Origin: Ciona savignyi
Taxonomy: Eukaryota; Chordata; Ascidiacea; Phlebobranchia; Cionidae
Length of the DNA: 64,000 nucleotides
Direction: 5' to 3'
Assembly (NCBI GenBank): GCA_000149265.1
Contig: CH002634.1
Location: 30,671-94,670, forward strand
The notes beneath the pieces were generated by a model. The model was not told the origin of the DNA, searched no databases, and saw only the letters and a program-made list of their open reading frames with translations. Position numbers and translations under genes: made by a program. Positions within the stretch are counted from its first letter, which is position 1; every line of letters begins with the position of its first letter. This document shows, piece by piece, positions 53,690 through 64,000 of this stretch.

Positions 53690-55188
53690 CTTTTGTTGAT
53701 GCAATAATCTCAACCGCTAGATGATGCTAATAAGCCGATGACGTGCTTGTACTTTACTCGTAGACTTAATGAGAAGTGAAGAATTATAATTGACGAAATT
53801 CTATATTTAAAGGCATTCATCATGAAAGAGTCCTGCGGTCGCTTGCTACTTTCTAAAGAATTTTAATTTTGTAAAGAAATTGCTGGGTTATGATTTCACT
53901 CATCAATTTTAGTTTTTGTGCTGTGTTTGTCATTAGTCAGCAACCACATTTGAGAACTGCCCTTCCAGTATCCGTAAATCTGACGAAGCTGTTTAGCAGT
54001 TCATATTAAATATTTCGTGGTTAACAAATTCGCACCAATTTGTTTGAGCGATATGCTTAGTAAACAAGATAAGCAATTTCCAATGACTGGTTCATATATT
54101 GGCCATGACAGGTGTTTATGGCGTCACAAAACGAATAAAACGCGCAATTTCAGCATAGATCACATTCCGTACTCCTTTTGTATACAAGCCGACGCAATAC
54201 ACTGGCGGCTGTGCAAACAAGACTACTGACAGACTCAATTAACCGAAATGTAAAGTGCAAAATGTCAGAGCAAGTGCTAAAACAAGTAAGAGGGTAGGTT
54301 TGTATTTACACACTAGATTGCAACGCCCTTTACGTCAAGCCAAGTTGTTGTTTGCCGCATACAGCTAATGTTTAAATTAAACGGGATATCCAAGCAAATG
54401 AAATATTCTGGCCAATAATCATATAAAAGTGCTTTGAAAGATTTCTAAACGAATTGCTTGCAGAGATTATTATATTTGCTTTGACTGTTTTGTTGGCGCA
54501 GTTATTCTAATATGTGAACAATGGGTAATTTCTCGTTTCGTCCAGCTAGGAAATGTTTGACATTAGTGCACAAAATTAACCGCAGAAGTGCATAACACGT
54601 CGTCGAATTTGCTCATCGTACTGTGTACTGTGTGCCAACAGTGCGACTTTGATTCTCCATACCAAAGGCCGACGATTCTGGGCGCGTACGATTTGCCTTT
54701 TTCTCTTCGCTCGTTCAGACGGGTCGTCTGTTGTATTCCAAGATCCGACGACTTAAGCAATATTCACGTTAGCTGAGCCTGCTGCAGGAGTCGCGGTTAT
54801 GTGAACAAGACAACAAAGGTTGCGTTGATTTAAAGAACAAGTGCTGGTTGTGTAAGTCAGATTATTTATTTCCGTTTCTTCCGAGGGAGGAAATCAGAGG
54901 TTTGACAGTGAAATTACAGGCTGGTCGATTGCAGTCCGCTGGTAAGGTAGCACACGAATCAAGCGTCGGGAGAAATAGCTTTTATCTTGGTAATAGCGAC
55001 GATCCTACTTGCCGTAAAGCCACAAGAGAATGGAATGCTAATTATGGATTTATAATCACTCACCCGTGACCACATTCTGCTGAAAGTCAATACCGATCTT
55101 GTAGAGAAAAGACAGGGACATCTGAAAATATCACGAGGCGCAGAAGGTCATGTACCAACGATCTTGCGGAACTGAACCGAGAAAAATA
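53690..55188. other. Upstream region of the ADAMTS gene
   Basis: About 1.5 kb of unique-looking sequence with mixed base composition and no convincing exon. It probably holds the promoter and 5' UTR of the ADAMTS gene, but no TATA box or start site could be set. Confidence 0.4.
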
Positions 55189-55336
55189 ATGAACCTCGCA
55201 ATTTTTAATATACTTCTGGTACAATGCGCTCTTGCTGCGGGAACCGGCAGGCCTGGAACCGACCCGCACCAAAGAATCAAATTAGCGAAGCCGATTCAAG
55301 AACCCGATTTCGAAGAGGTGCGGTTTCAATTAAAAG
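55189..55336 (+). CDS. ADAMTS exon 1 (signal peptide)
   Basis: Signal peptide and start of the prodomain ([12 protein letters not shown]). Ends phase 1, AAAG|GTAAGT. Confidence 0.85.
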
Positions 55337-58300
55337 GTAAGTGCTGCTGTCTCATGCTCGTTACTTGTCGGGCGTTACCATTACGAGAGCGTGCTGCTTG
55401 CGCAAATAACATCATCATCGCTTCCCGCTTTGAAAGCCATTGATGAAAAAGCTTCGTTGCGATCAAGAGCGGGTTAAACTCGCGCAGAATTAACGCGGCT
55501 TTGCCTCAGGGGAATAGCGGGCTAAGTATATCCCGTATCCACTCCGAGAGGATTAGATTTCATCTCGTATGGAATGCTGTGTATCAGGATGTGCCTTGTA
55601 ATGGCGGTACTTCACATTTAAAACGACTGTATCAAACTTGTCTGTGGTTTCTTGGAGGTATAACTCGCGCTAACTACGAATGCGTTTATTTATACGTTCC
55701 AGTATTACAAATTACAAATTTGTTAACCGATTAGCTAGGCGGTTTGGTAGGCCGCCTTTCAGTCGTACAATGCAATAGCTCGGGTGACTCGACGTTGGGC
55801 GCGAGGTAATCTAACGATTGCCCGTGTGACAACGTCCTTTTCGTTTTCCCATCCACGGGAATAAACATAAGTTTCCTATCCTATCCTAAATTTCAATAAG
55901 TTCCTTTTTTAGTTTTTTTTAACCCTTTCCTTATATGTCATTTATAAATTCGAATTTATTTTCATCTTTAGGGTTTTTTTCACCATTTCTTCACATGTCA
56001 TCCGACAGCGACGACGAAACACTGACATACCCGGTACAGGTCGACAGCGACGGGCGATTCCTTTCCCACAACGTTCGCTTTTCATCCCCCCGGCTCAAAC
56101 CTGGATCGCGGCGGAAACGAGACGCTTCGACGACCCGGCGCGTCTATTACAAGCTCGCGGTCGAGAATAGAGAGTTGACCGTGAATCTGAGTCGAAACCA
56201 TAAACTCGTTCGGCCCAACTTTATAATCGAGAGGATCAGGGACGCTAAACTGGGAAAAACGATGCCAGTTATGGAAGAAGAGAACAAATCGCCTGCCAGC
56301 AGGTCGTCCATTACAGTGGGCAGCGAGCGCTCCTGCCATTTCCGAGGCCACGTGACAGGTCACCCGCATTCAAGCGTGGCGATATCTACGTGCAATGGTC
56401 TGGTGAGTCGCTTTCCTTATCGAATTTGCCGTCTCAAATTGAATATCAAACAGCAGGAGCGAAAAACGGGTGGGTTCGCCAAATTAGGTCAAAGCGCAAG
56501 TTTTACTTCAAGTTTTACTTCAAGTGCCGGTATGGAATAACATTCCGCGTTAGGTAAACCACCCGCTGGAGTGTTGCCAACGTGGTATCGTGTTCGTTGC
56601 ACGTCGCTTGCGTTTTAAACATCGGAAATTCCAAGCGAATCTAATCCCCACTTTTCCACGGCGTCTGTGTCGTGAGTGACAACTCTAACAAACGGCGAAT
56701 GCGGTCCCAGCGACGGCGGCGCACGTGAGAAGGTTATTTGTATTTATTTTCACAATCCACCGGTTTAGACGGTTCTCGGCGACGCTTTTCGAGCGCGGGC
56801 CGTGAGAATTTCCTGCCGAATACCTCGCGGTTTTCTGTCTGGCCGCAGTATCAGCCTAGTTTACATAACACCGGACTGAAGCTCGCAAAACGTGTCAACT
56901 TGGACGCATTTTCGCTTCGACGGAGATTATTCGAAAATCTAATTTAAAATCGCAGACTGCGCTTCATTTCGAAGGAGATAAGGGCTAATTCGCTCTCTCT
57001 CTATCTCTCCCATACATAAGGAGTTGAAGTTGGGGGTAATTATCCACTTAGCCCTGGTACCGCAACGCGAAGTAAAAGCGGTCGCGATATTAGATTCGAC
57101 CCTTTCAGCGCAGTAGGCGAGCTTATCTTACCTCACGCAGAAACCTCGCACCTTGCATACGCCTAGCATCTGCTGTTTCTTATTATTAAAACTGGTTTAA
57201 TTGCCTTCCATTCTCCGCTTATTACAAGTGCAAAATATCGTTTCTCTTTTTGTCCCAATTCAGCGATTCGTTTTGTAATGAAAGGAAACCAGCAAGCCGA
57301 TTTGACAATGACACATCCCCTACAAGTGCAAAAGCGTGGTATTTGAACAGCATGTAATATATTGGTGTTTTATCAACGTGAACGCGAAGGGTGTTATCAC
57401 GGCGGCAATCGCTAGCTTACCTCGCGTCCACCGTCGGTTTACCGGAGCTATTGCAGTGTGTTGTATATGATTTAAACGTTCCTAATGTCTTAGTTTAACC
57501 CATAAGTCGATTGGGTTCAGGAAACATGTTCGCAGCAAGTTTCGGTGAAAAACGTTTGCTGTTAAAGCATCTCAATTCCTCTTGTTCTTTGCAACGCAAA
57601 AAGTCCCGTACAAACGTAACTTGACTTAACTAACTTACCGTGATCTAACCGGTTGTAAAATAATTAAAAACTGCAAATAATATTTGACCTCAATCTACAA
57701 TTTTAAAGGGGTAACTATTCCAGCAAGGTGTTAAGGTGCATTAATGCTAAAAGCACAACGTCGGGTGACTTATTTAAAGTACTGAGATTTACTGCACCAG
57801 AGTAGCTTTTAGGGAAAACTAAAAGGAACTACACACTAAAATAAAGATATGACATTATAAGTTAGTGTCTGGGGTTAAGATTAATGTATAGGGCAGGGTT
57901 TATATTAGTTTTCCTTATTTTAGTGCACAGTTTCCCTCCTTCCCTCCTTCCCTCTTTTGTGTTGCCTTCGCTTTTACAGTATTTGCGAACGTGTTGTATT
58001 CGCTGAGTTTATTTATTTAAATGTGGTTAAATTGGATTAACGTCAATTGACTATACCTCCCCGAAAGTAAGTCTGGGCTACCCACCAGCCCTACCAGTCT
58101 TATTTGGGATAGGAAACCTCGCGCTTGACTCATGTCTACTTGGATCAGCCCCGTCGCGACTAACTTTGTTGTGTATTTAGTCTATTTTCTGCGGCCTGTT
58201 TTCTTTGCAGAGGGTCGGCATAGATCACTTATCATAAACAAGCGGATCGGTTCCGTAATAACTTCAGCTAAAATAACTCCCCGGGTAGGTTCAAGTAACC

Positions 58301-61300
58301 AGTAAATATTGAAGTTTGATTAAGTGCGCCTTAAAAAGTGCTGATTAAAGGTTTAATTAATCCAAAATGCCCGACAAGCAGAAATCAACCACTCTTTTAA
58401 ATCGCCCAAACTGGACAAAGATAAAGTTGGACCTTCTGTCCCAGGCGCATTTATCTACAGTCGTATTCTACTGACCGAGCGTTTGAAATTAGAACTGTGG
58501 GTCCGTTTGAGGGATTAGTGTTGGGGCTTACGATTTGAGTGAGGTTTGTGCCCTTTCGACCTGAAGGTCACTTTTAACCGAAAGGAGACACCGAGTGACC
58601 CTTATAGCAGTCCATTTTTGACGCTCTGCATTTTACGTATATGTTACTCACAATATGCTAAATACAAGACCGAATTTCCGAATGGTAAACACGAATGGTG
58701 ATTAACGAGACCACTTATACTCCGATTTCTGTATTAAAACTGACTAAGTGACGAGCAATTATGAGTTTAAAACTCAGCTTGGTTAAAAACAACACCGACT
58801 GTGGAACCAAATGGTCAACGCGCGAAAATAAGTCTAACCAAAGGAACGCGATGGTTCTGACATCGAAACCAGGGTCTGAAAGCATAATAATGCATTGAAT
58901 TTGTGCTGTAATAAATCTCTTTCGAGAGAAAACTAAATTGTGGAATAGAGGGGAAAAAGTGTGGGAAACTGCACACTAAAATGAAGATTAGTGTTATGGC
59001 TGGGTTAGAGTAAGGGTTAGTAGTTTATGGGTAAAGATTAGTATTTAGGGCCGGGATTGAATTAATTTCAACAGTTTCAGTCAGTTATTTTCTCATTAAT
59101 CCACTGGGTTCAGGCAATGTCCGTAAAGTGCCTTGCCCAAGGACGCAACCGACTAGCCAGCGACCAGCTTCGCACCTGCGACCTTTCAATGCTAACTATG
59201 TGTTGATAATTAAACATCGTGAATTTGCAGACCGGATTTATTCGCTTCAACGACACGGAATATTTAATCGAACCAACCGGGCAAGTGGCAAGAACAGCGG
59301 AAGGAGGTCGGAAAATGCAACATCGCATTTATAAGCGGGACGCTGGAGGAAGGGAGGCTAGAACAGCAAGCTGGCAGACACCAAACAGTAGACGTATGAC
59401 ATTCCTGCCTATATATTTCGCACTTTAATACACGGCACGACTGGGCATGTTAGATTTTAACGGTACATATGTTAAACAGAAAGCAGGTCGGTTTTCAACA
59501 CACAGGGCAAACATTAGTATGTTTTTCGGGAGTACCAATGTAGCCGATATTTGTCAGTAATCGGAATTTATCACGAATATTATCAATATTGCCAAATTCG
59601 ATACCCGTTGATTAAAATGTAGTGCAATTGCACAACGGTGTTCAAAGTATCTTTGTGTCTCGTCCCACGCTTCTCCTTCGGTTTTTGTAAAATAAGTTTT
59701 CGGTTATTGGTTTGCGCGTCCGTCTAACCTAACCGTTTACCTTACTAAATCTGATTAACCCTAGAATCCCGTTAAGTAGATTTATATTTGTCCTTCAAAG
59801 ACTCCTATTGGCTTTTTGACAACGTCGGTCTTTGCTCAGGGCAAATAAAAAAAGGTTATTTTTTTGCTGAATTCTTTCGTATACATTATGGTTTTAGCTA
59901 TTTCAGCCCAAATATTTCGCATACTAACTCTATCTCACTCAAAGCGATTACCTGAGCAAAATTTGCACGGTCTGGTGACTAAAACATAACTCGGCAATCC
60001 AATTGCGTCATAATTCATGGAGAAAATCAATTAGCTCGGCGCCGCAGTATTTGTTTTAGTTGGCGACGTTGCGTTTCCCGCATTTCAATTATCATCGAAT
60101 CAAACCATTCAGATCAGCATCGGAGAGCAAATGAGCGTCGGGGAGAGTCCCTAAGCCGCGACCATCGGGATTTTTGCGGGGTGAAAGGTAAGGCGTGTGC
60201 GGTGTCTAACTTTAATCGCTTATTCGTAAATTCATGTGGCCGAATGGTTAACGCGACCGATACATATACCGAATTACATACAAAAACGGTCTTAATCATG
60301 GGTTCGAAACTCAGCCCGGTAAAAAAAAACTTTGATAACCCAGAAATATTAAAATTAAACTTCGTCGTTGTTCCAGACACAAAGAGACAGTACAAACGAA
60401 ACCTGCGAGCCAGACAGCGTTGGGAGAGGCGACGAAGCAAGGCGAGTCCCTTCCGTCGTAGTAAACGATCCTTCAGTCTGGAACACTGGGTGGAAATGAT
60501 GCTGGTTGTGGACAGCAAGATGGTGCACTACCACGGCAAGAATATTGAGACTTACGTACTCACCATCGTTAATATGGTAGGTCCCTACGACTGATTATTT
60601 TTCACCTGGTCAAGTTTCAAAACCGTGATGGGTTCCTTACTAGATAGGTTCCTTACCCTGCTTTCTTTTCTTCACCCCTTATATTATTATGTTAAAGACT
60701 GGGCTAAGGTTCGAACCCAAGATGGCTTCGGCGCAAATACCGTTTTTCTTATTTTAGTTATGTGAGGTGTCAACACTGCCCGTGGTGTATGGTCGTGTGG
60801 CCGAATGGTTAACGCGACCGATACATATACAGGTACAGACTTACATAAAAAAACGTCTTAGTAACTAGCCCATCCTGGGTTTGAAACTAAAGGCCAGTAA
60901 AAATAACATTGCGTGGTACAAGAAATTAGGAGCAACTTTAAAATAAGTAGGAAGGGGAAACAAGGAAAACTGCTTACTAAATCTAAGGAAACCAATTTTA
61001 ACCCTGCTCCAAATACTAATCTCTACCCCAGAACTAACGCTAACTTTAACCCCAGCCCAAACAGTAAACCCCAAAGTCCTAATCTTCATTTTAGTGAGCA
61101 GTTTACCTTCTCCTCTCCTTTTAGTTTTACCCCAAATTAGTATCAAGGCAATCTAAACCCCGCATTCACAGGTCTCCGAACTTTTCCATGACGTCAGCAT
61201 AGGAAACGCGCTACACATTTCGTTGATCCGACTGGTTCTACTGGAAGGAGACGAGGTAAGCGATGTCACCAAGTCTAGAACCCATGACCATTGCCATGTA

Positions 61301-63762
61301 CAATATAAATAATGAACTTCATCCCTATCATACGCCCCGCTTAGCTATAACGTTTCTTATCCCAGATCTTTATATTTCCTGCTTCCCGCCCATTTTCTAT
61401 TCAGTCCTTTAAACAGGATGGCTGTCTTTGTACCAGGGAATCAGATAAAAGTGGGGGAGGTTATAAAATTGGAGGTCGTCAGATTACCTGGTTCCCACAG
61501 TCGGGTTACCGGTGCTTGTGTAATGTGTTGAATACGCCGGATATATTGCAAACTTTTGTGTAATGTGTTGGATACTATACGAATATATATATATATATAT
61601 AAATGTTCTGTAAACTCTTTATGTAAAATAATTTGTGTTTGACCTGTTTTATTCCTGTTTATTCATTTATAAGTGAGTTTAGGCCTAAAATAATGTTGTG
61701 GTTTGAGATATTATGTGTTTTTAAACGACCAAAAAAGTTCTGCTATGAATATGTGGGCAGATCACTTGTAAAGAATGTTTGCCTAAGAAATCACGCAACG
61801 GTTTTTGACGAAAACGTAATTCGAACATATTTCACCAATTAATATGGGGTTGTAACATTCCGAATCATTTGATTTTCATTTTCCGATGTTACGGTCTATT
61901 TAATCACGCGCTTGTCGCCATTTTCTAAGAAACTTGTAAAAGTGTCCGTGTGGGCGCTCGACAAACATTACAGACAATATAAGGTATTTGCGAAATACCA
62001 CCAGACATCTCGAAAGGTCGTTTCGGCGATCGCTCTTGCATTGCCGCGTCGAGGCGAAATGTTAAGCCTCGTTATCAATCATTTCTGTCGAATGCACCAC
62101 GCGCTTATGGAAAATGTTCATCGCAACACTACAAGGAGGAAAAAGGGGAAAGTGCGCACTTAAACTATGGAAACTAATTCTAGCCATAACAATAATCTCA
62201 ACCCCAGAACTAGCTCTAACTTTAACTCCAGCCCCTACACTTACCTTAATGTAATAATTTATAATATAGCGTGTAGTTTCCCTTACTCCCCCCCTTTGCC
62301 CTCCTTGTAGTTTTCCCGTTTATCGATATAATCTTCTTGTGGTTTTGTCTTTTTAATCAACGGAAACCAGTTTAATTACCTTGTAGCATCTGACCTTTTC
62401 GTATTATGTAAGGTTTGACGCATTAAACACGTCAGACGTGGTTTCAATTGATATTTAGAGACTCAGCCGACGTAAGTGCGTAAAGGAATATAATGGTAGG
62501 GTTATCGTAACGTACTTCTCACCTATATCGTCTACTAATCGCCGCCCTTTCTAAAGGGGGAAACTAAAAGGAGGGGAAGCGGGAAGGAGAAAAGACGGGA
62601 AACTGCACATTAAAATAAAGATTAGGGCAATAGAGTTATTTTTAAAATTGGGGTGGTGTTAAGGTTAGTTCTGGGGTTAATATCAGTGTTTGGGGCAGGG
62701 TTAGAATTAGTTTCTGTAGTTTAAGTGAGCAGTTTCTATCCTTCCCTGTTTTCCTTATTTTAGTATTGCCCTTCCAAAGCGACCGCGAACGGATATGATC
62801 ATTTTAACAGTCGGCACCTGTGCCCCTTTCTCTCCCTATGCCAGCTCAATATAAAGACTGGGTGGTCATTATAAATTGGTCCACAACAAGGCATTGCATG
62901 ATTAACGTGTCTGATACTTAGCTGTTCGCTCGCTCATTTGCGTTCGTGTATTTTGGGGAGTCGGCGCCAAATTGGCAAAGTTAATGTAAACACATCGCGC
63001 TAAACAATAGTTTGAGATGTGCGCCATAGTTCCATGTGGTAGTGGTGTGGGATTAAAGTGTGCTTCTTATCACGAAGCTGTTTTAACGGCCTACTGTCCG
63101 ACCAAATATCGAGTCTTTTGCGTTGTACTTTAATATGCAATGCGGTTTCGACGAGAATACGGACGGGTGTATAATAGTAAAATTCACTGTTTTTGGTGTA
63201 CGGTGTAATGGTAACACGTTTATAATGGACTTTAATTTTGGGGTGTAATGAACGAGAATACGAGTATAACGGTAAAAAAGAATGCCGTAAGGGCGCATAC
63301 CATACACCAAAGGGTGCTTGGACATCGAATAAAAGCACCATAAAAACGGGGTAAAAGCTATGTTTAAGTGCTCTGTAATGTATAAAAAGCGCAATACATC
63401 AATCAATAAATAACAAAATTCTCGAAAAAAACAACGAAAATAAATTCTTAGAACCCATTAATCTGCTGGATTCGGATAATGTTCGTTAAGTTCCTTGCCC
63501 AAGAACACAACCGACTACCTAGCGACCAGTTTCGTACCTGAAAGAGGCACTAATCCACCAGACTAATTAGCCGGACCAATACCAACCTAAAAACGACCGA
63601 TAAATCGGATTCAACCAGCGGATATTGACTTCCACAGAAAGGCTTAAAGATCACTCAACACGCAGAGAAGACTTTGGACAGTTTCTGCCGGTGGGCGAAG
63701 CGAATGAACCCGAAGAACGACAACCATGCAAGTCACCACGACGTGGCGGTGTTGCTCACAAG
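55189..63762 (+). CDS. ADAMTS metalloprotease, ADAMTS7/12-like, 5' part (runs past the window)
   Basis: Secreted zinc metalloprotease of the extracellular matrix. Six exons give the first 383 residues: signal peptide ([18 protein letters not shown]); prodomain with [13 protein letters not shown] and the Cys-switch-like STCNGL (Cys about 190); furin site RRSKR|S at 278/279; then the protease domain from [13 protein letters not shown] through [10 protein letters not shown]. The zinc-binding HExxH motif and the TSP1 repeats lie beyond 64000. [18 protein letters not shown] and [13 protein letters not shown] best fit ADAMTS7/12 from memory. An upstream in-frame ATG at 55150 would put 13 polar residues before the signal peptide, so I prefer 55189. 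Partial at the 3' side only because the window ends. Confidence 0.9.
55740..55890 (+). mobile_element. SINE-A, internally deleted, in ADAMTS intron 1
   Basis: Short head remnant GGTAGGCCGCCTTTCAG followed directly by the 3' body and tail TCCTATCCTATCC. Confidence 0.65.
55972..56402 (+). CDS. ADAMTS exon 2 (prodomain)
   Basis: [17 protein letters not shown] through [14 protein letters not shown]. The acceptor TCTTTAG at 55971 fits phase 1. The nearer AG at 56009 would shift the frame and stop. Confidence 0.82.
57370..57550 (-). mobile_element. SINE-A, partial
   Basis: Body blocks GCGTCCACCGTCGG, GGAGCTATTGCAGTGTG and GGTTCAGGAAACATG. Confidence 0.6.
57811..57962. mobile_element. MITE-1 in ADAMTS intron 2
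   Basis: AGGGAAAACTAAAAGGA left end, GGGCAGGGTTTATATTAG core, TTCCCTCCTTCCCTCTTTTG right end. Confidence 0.7.
58680..58790 (+). mobile_element. SINE-B, diverged
   Basis: CCGAATGGTAAACACG, a diverged centre, AAAACTCAGCTTGG. Confidence 0.5.
58924..59093. mobile_element. MITE-1, diverged
   Basis: GAGAGAAAACTAAATTG, GGGAAACTGCACACTAAAAT, core GGGCCGGGATTGAATTAA. Confidence 0.6.
59095..59190 (-). mobile_element. SINE-A, head fragment
   Basis: GGTTCAGGCAATGTCCGTAA to GACCTTTCAA, ending 40 bp before ADAMTS exon 3. Confidence 0.7.
59231..59393 (+). CDS. ADAMTS exon 3 (prodomain)
   Basis: Continues STCNGL with [16 protein letters not shown], typical of ADAMTS prodomains. Phase 0 in, 1 out. Confidence 0.9.
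59394..60235. other. ADAMTS intron 3, unique part
   Basis: About 840 bp with no repeats or exon signals that I can support. Confidence 0.45.
60236..60330 (+). mobile_element. SINE-B, 46 bp before ADAMTS exon 4
   Basis: TGTGGCCGAATGGTTAACGC, GACCGATACATATACC, AAAAACGGTCTT, GGGTTCGAAACTCAGC, A run. Good reference copy. Confidence 0.8.
60377..60576 (+). CDS. ADAMTS exon 4 (furin site, protease start)
   Basis: Basic region with RRSKR, then [20 protein letters not shown] and TYVLTIVNM. Phase 1 in, 0 out. Confidence 0.95.
60788..60905 (+). mobile_element. SINE-B
   Basis: GTGTGGCCGAATGGTTAACG, GACCGATACATATAC, GGGTTTGAAAC, A-rich end. Confidence 0.75.
60945..61139. mobile_element. MITE-1, 33 bp before ADAMTS exon 5
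   Basis: GTAGGAAGGGGAAACAAGG left, core CCCTGCTCCAAATACTAATC, CTCTCCTTTTAGTTTTACCC right. Confidence 0.75.
61172..61255 (+). CDS. ADAMTS exon 5
   Basis: [20 protein letters not shown] and LVLLEGDE. Phase 0/0, 28 codons. Confidence 0.95.
62133..62322. mobile_element. MITE-1
   Basis: CAAGGAGGAAAAAGGGGAAA left, CCCCAGAACTAGCTCTAAC core, CTCCTTGTAGTTTTCCCG right. Confidence 0.75.
62558..62766. mobile_element. MITE-1, best-preserved copy
   Basis: GGGGAAACTAAAAGGAGGGG left end, GGGAAACTGCACATTAAAAT, core GGGGCAGGGTTAGAATTAG, right CCTGTTTTCCTTATTTTAG. Confidence 0.8.
63449..63580 (-). mobile_element. SINE-A, head fragment
   Basis: AACCCATTAATCTGCTGG through TTTCGTACCTG and GACTAATTAGCCGG, ending about 55 bp before ADAMTS exon 6. 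Confidence 0.65.
63638..63762 (+). CDS. ADAMTS exon 6
   Basis: [20 protein letters not shown] and [10 protein letters not shown], before the zinc site. Phase 0 in, 2 out. Confidence 0.95.
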
Positions 63763-63796
63763 GTGAAGATTTGTTGGAACGTTTTTGGTTTTGTGC

Positions 63797-63908
63797 GGTC
63801 GTGTGGCCGAATGGTTAATGCGACCGATACATATACCAAATTATATGCAAAAAACGGTCTCAGCAACGAGCCCATTAGGGGTTCGAAACTAAGTACAATA
63901 AAAAAAAG
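63797..63908 (+). mobile_element. SINE-B, 35 bp after ADAMTS exon 6
   Basis: GGTCGTGTGGCCGAATGGTT, GCGACCGATACATATACC, AAAACGGTCTC, GGGTTCGAAACTAAG, A run. Confidence 0.8.
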
Positions 63909-63969
63909 TTTTTAGCACGTTTTTTTTAACAAAGACAAGTTTCAAACCCATGATGAGCTCGAAAAAAAA

Positions 63970-64000
63970 TAAGTGTGACCGAATGGTTAACGCGACCGAT
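63970..64000 (+). mobile_element. SINE-B head, cut by the window end
   Basis: AGTGTGACCGAATGGTTAAC then GCGACCGAT, identical to other heads. Confidence 0.65.

Larger units (their letters stand above)
56403..59230. other. ADAMTS intron 2
   Basis: 2.8 kb. 56550-57370 is unique, fairly GC-rich sequence with no clear exon; the rest holds SINE-A, MITE-1 and SINE-B copies. Confidence 0.5.
61256..63637. other. ADAMTS intron 5
   Basis: 2.4 kb holding two MITE-1 copies, a short AT run (61583-61600) and a SINE-A fragment. 61620-62130 and 62770-63430 show nothing recognised; the 83-113-codon frames there lack splice or family support. Confidence 0.5.

Noticed and set aside
54017-54229. 70-codon frame upstream of ADAMTS
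   Set aside because: No splice partner, no signature, average for random open frames in this composition.
60236-60330. Functional tRNA gene
   Set aside because: A and B boxes are present, but the anticodon arm and acceptor pairing are not, and many copies with A-rich ends exist, so it is a SINE.
63000-63406. Two overlapping minus-strand frames of about 110 codons
   Set aside because: Short-repeat-like AT-rich intron sequence inside the ADAMTS gene; no recognisable motif.

Overview
The window is eukaryotic nuclear DNA with an AT-rich background. It holds many small exons with GT-AG introns, dense intronic minisatellites, tRNA-derived SINEs and several MITE families, plus one assembly gap (34842-35083). 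The gene set (a KIF1-type kinesin and an ADAMTS), the compact layout and the repeat style suggest a tunicate, most likely an ascidian such as Ciona. The species call is inference. All readable genes are on the + strand.

Region 1 (about 1.7-45.1 kb) is a complete kinesin-3 gene of the KIF1 family. Sixteen shared exons (1714-14491, 680 codons) encode the motor, neck, FHA domain and following coiled coil. The gene then forks. A 751-codon terminal exon (15777-18032) with its own stop and poly(A) signals encodes a tail like vertebrate KIF1B-alpha/KIF1C. Alternatively, about 27 further exons (21027-44529) encode the long KIF1A/KIF1B-beta tail, ending in a PH domain and a basic C-terminus. I traced every junction by reading frame. 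All phases close, giving about 1431 aa (alpha) and up to about 1852 aa (beta).

Region 2 (about 46.96-53.15 kb) is an eight-exon gene I do not recognise (962 aa). It has a long, charged, Ser/Thr/Asn-rich N-terminal part, then two tandem copies of a Cys/Trp plus GKGxGW plus hydrophobic module, and a short basic tail. It looks like a two-pass membrane protein. Its start codon overlaps the stop of a short upstream ORF.

Region 3 (55.19 kb to the window end) is the 5' part of an ADAMTS protease gene: signal peptide, prodomain with a Cys-switch-like motif, furin site and the first part of the metalloprotease domain. The zinc site lies beyond the window. It most resembles ADAMTS7/12.

The repeats are the other main content. 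There are two tRNA-derived SINE families (A about 300 bp with a TATCC-type tail; B about 105 bp with a Ser/Leu-tRNA-like A box) and an abundant MITE family of about 200 bp. There are three hAT-like elements with 8-bp target duplications, a piggyBac-like element flanked by TTAA, a pogo-like element flanked by TA, a foldback element, and more than 20 tandem arrays. Many arrays and MITEs press against KIF1 3' splice sites, and some tandem duplications include the splice site itself.
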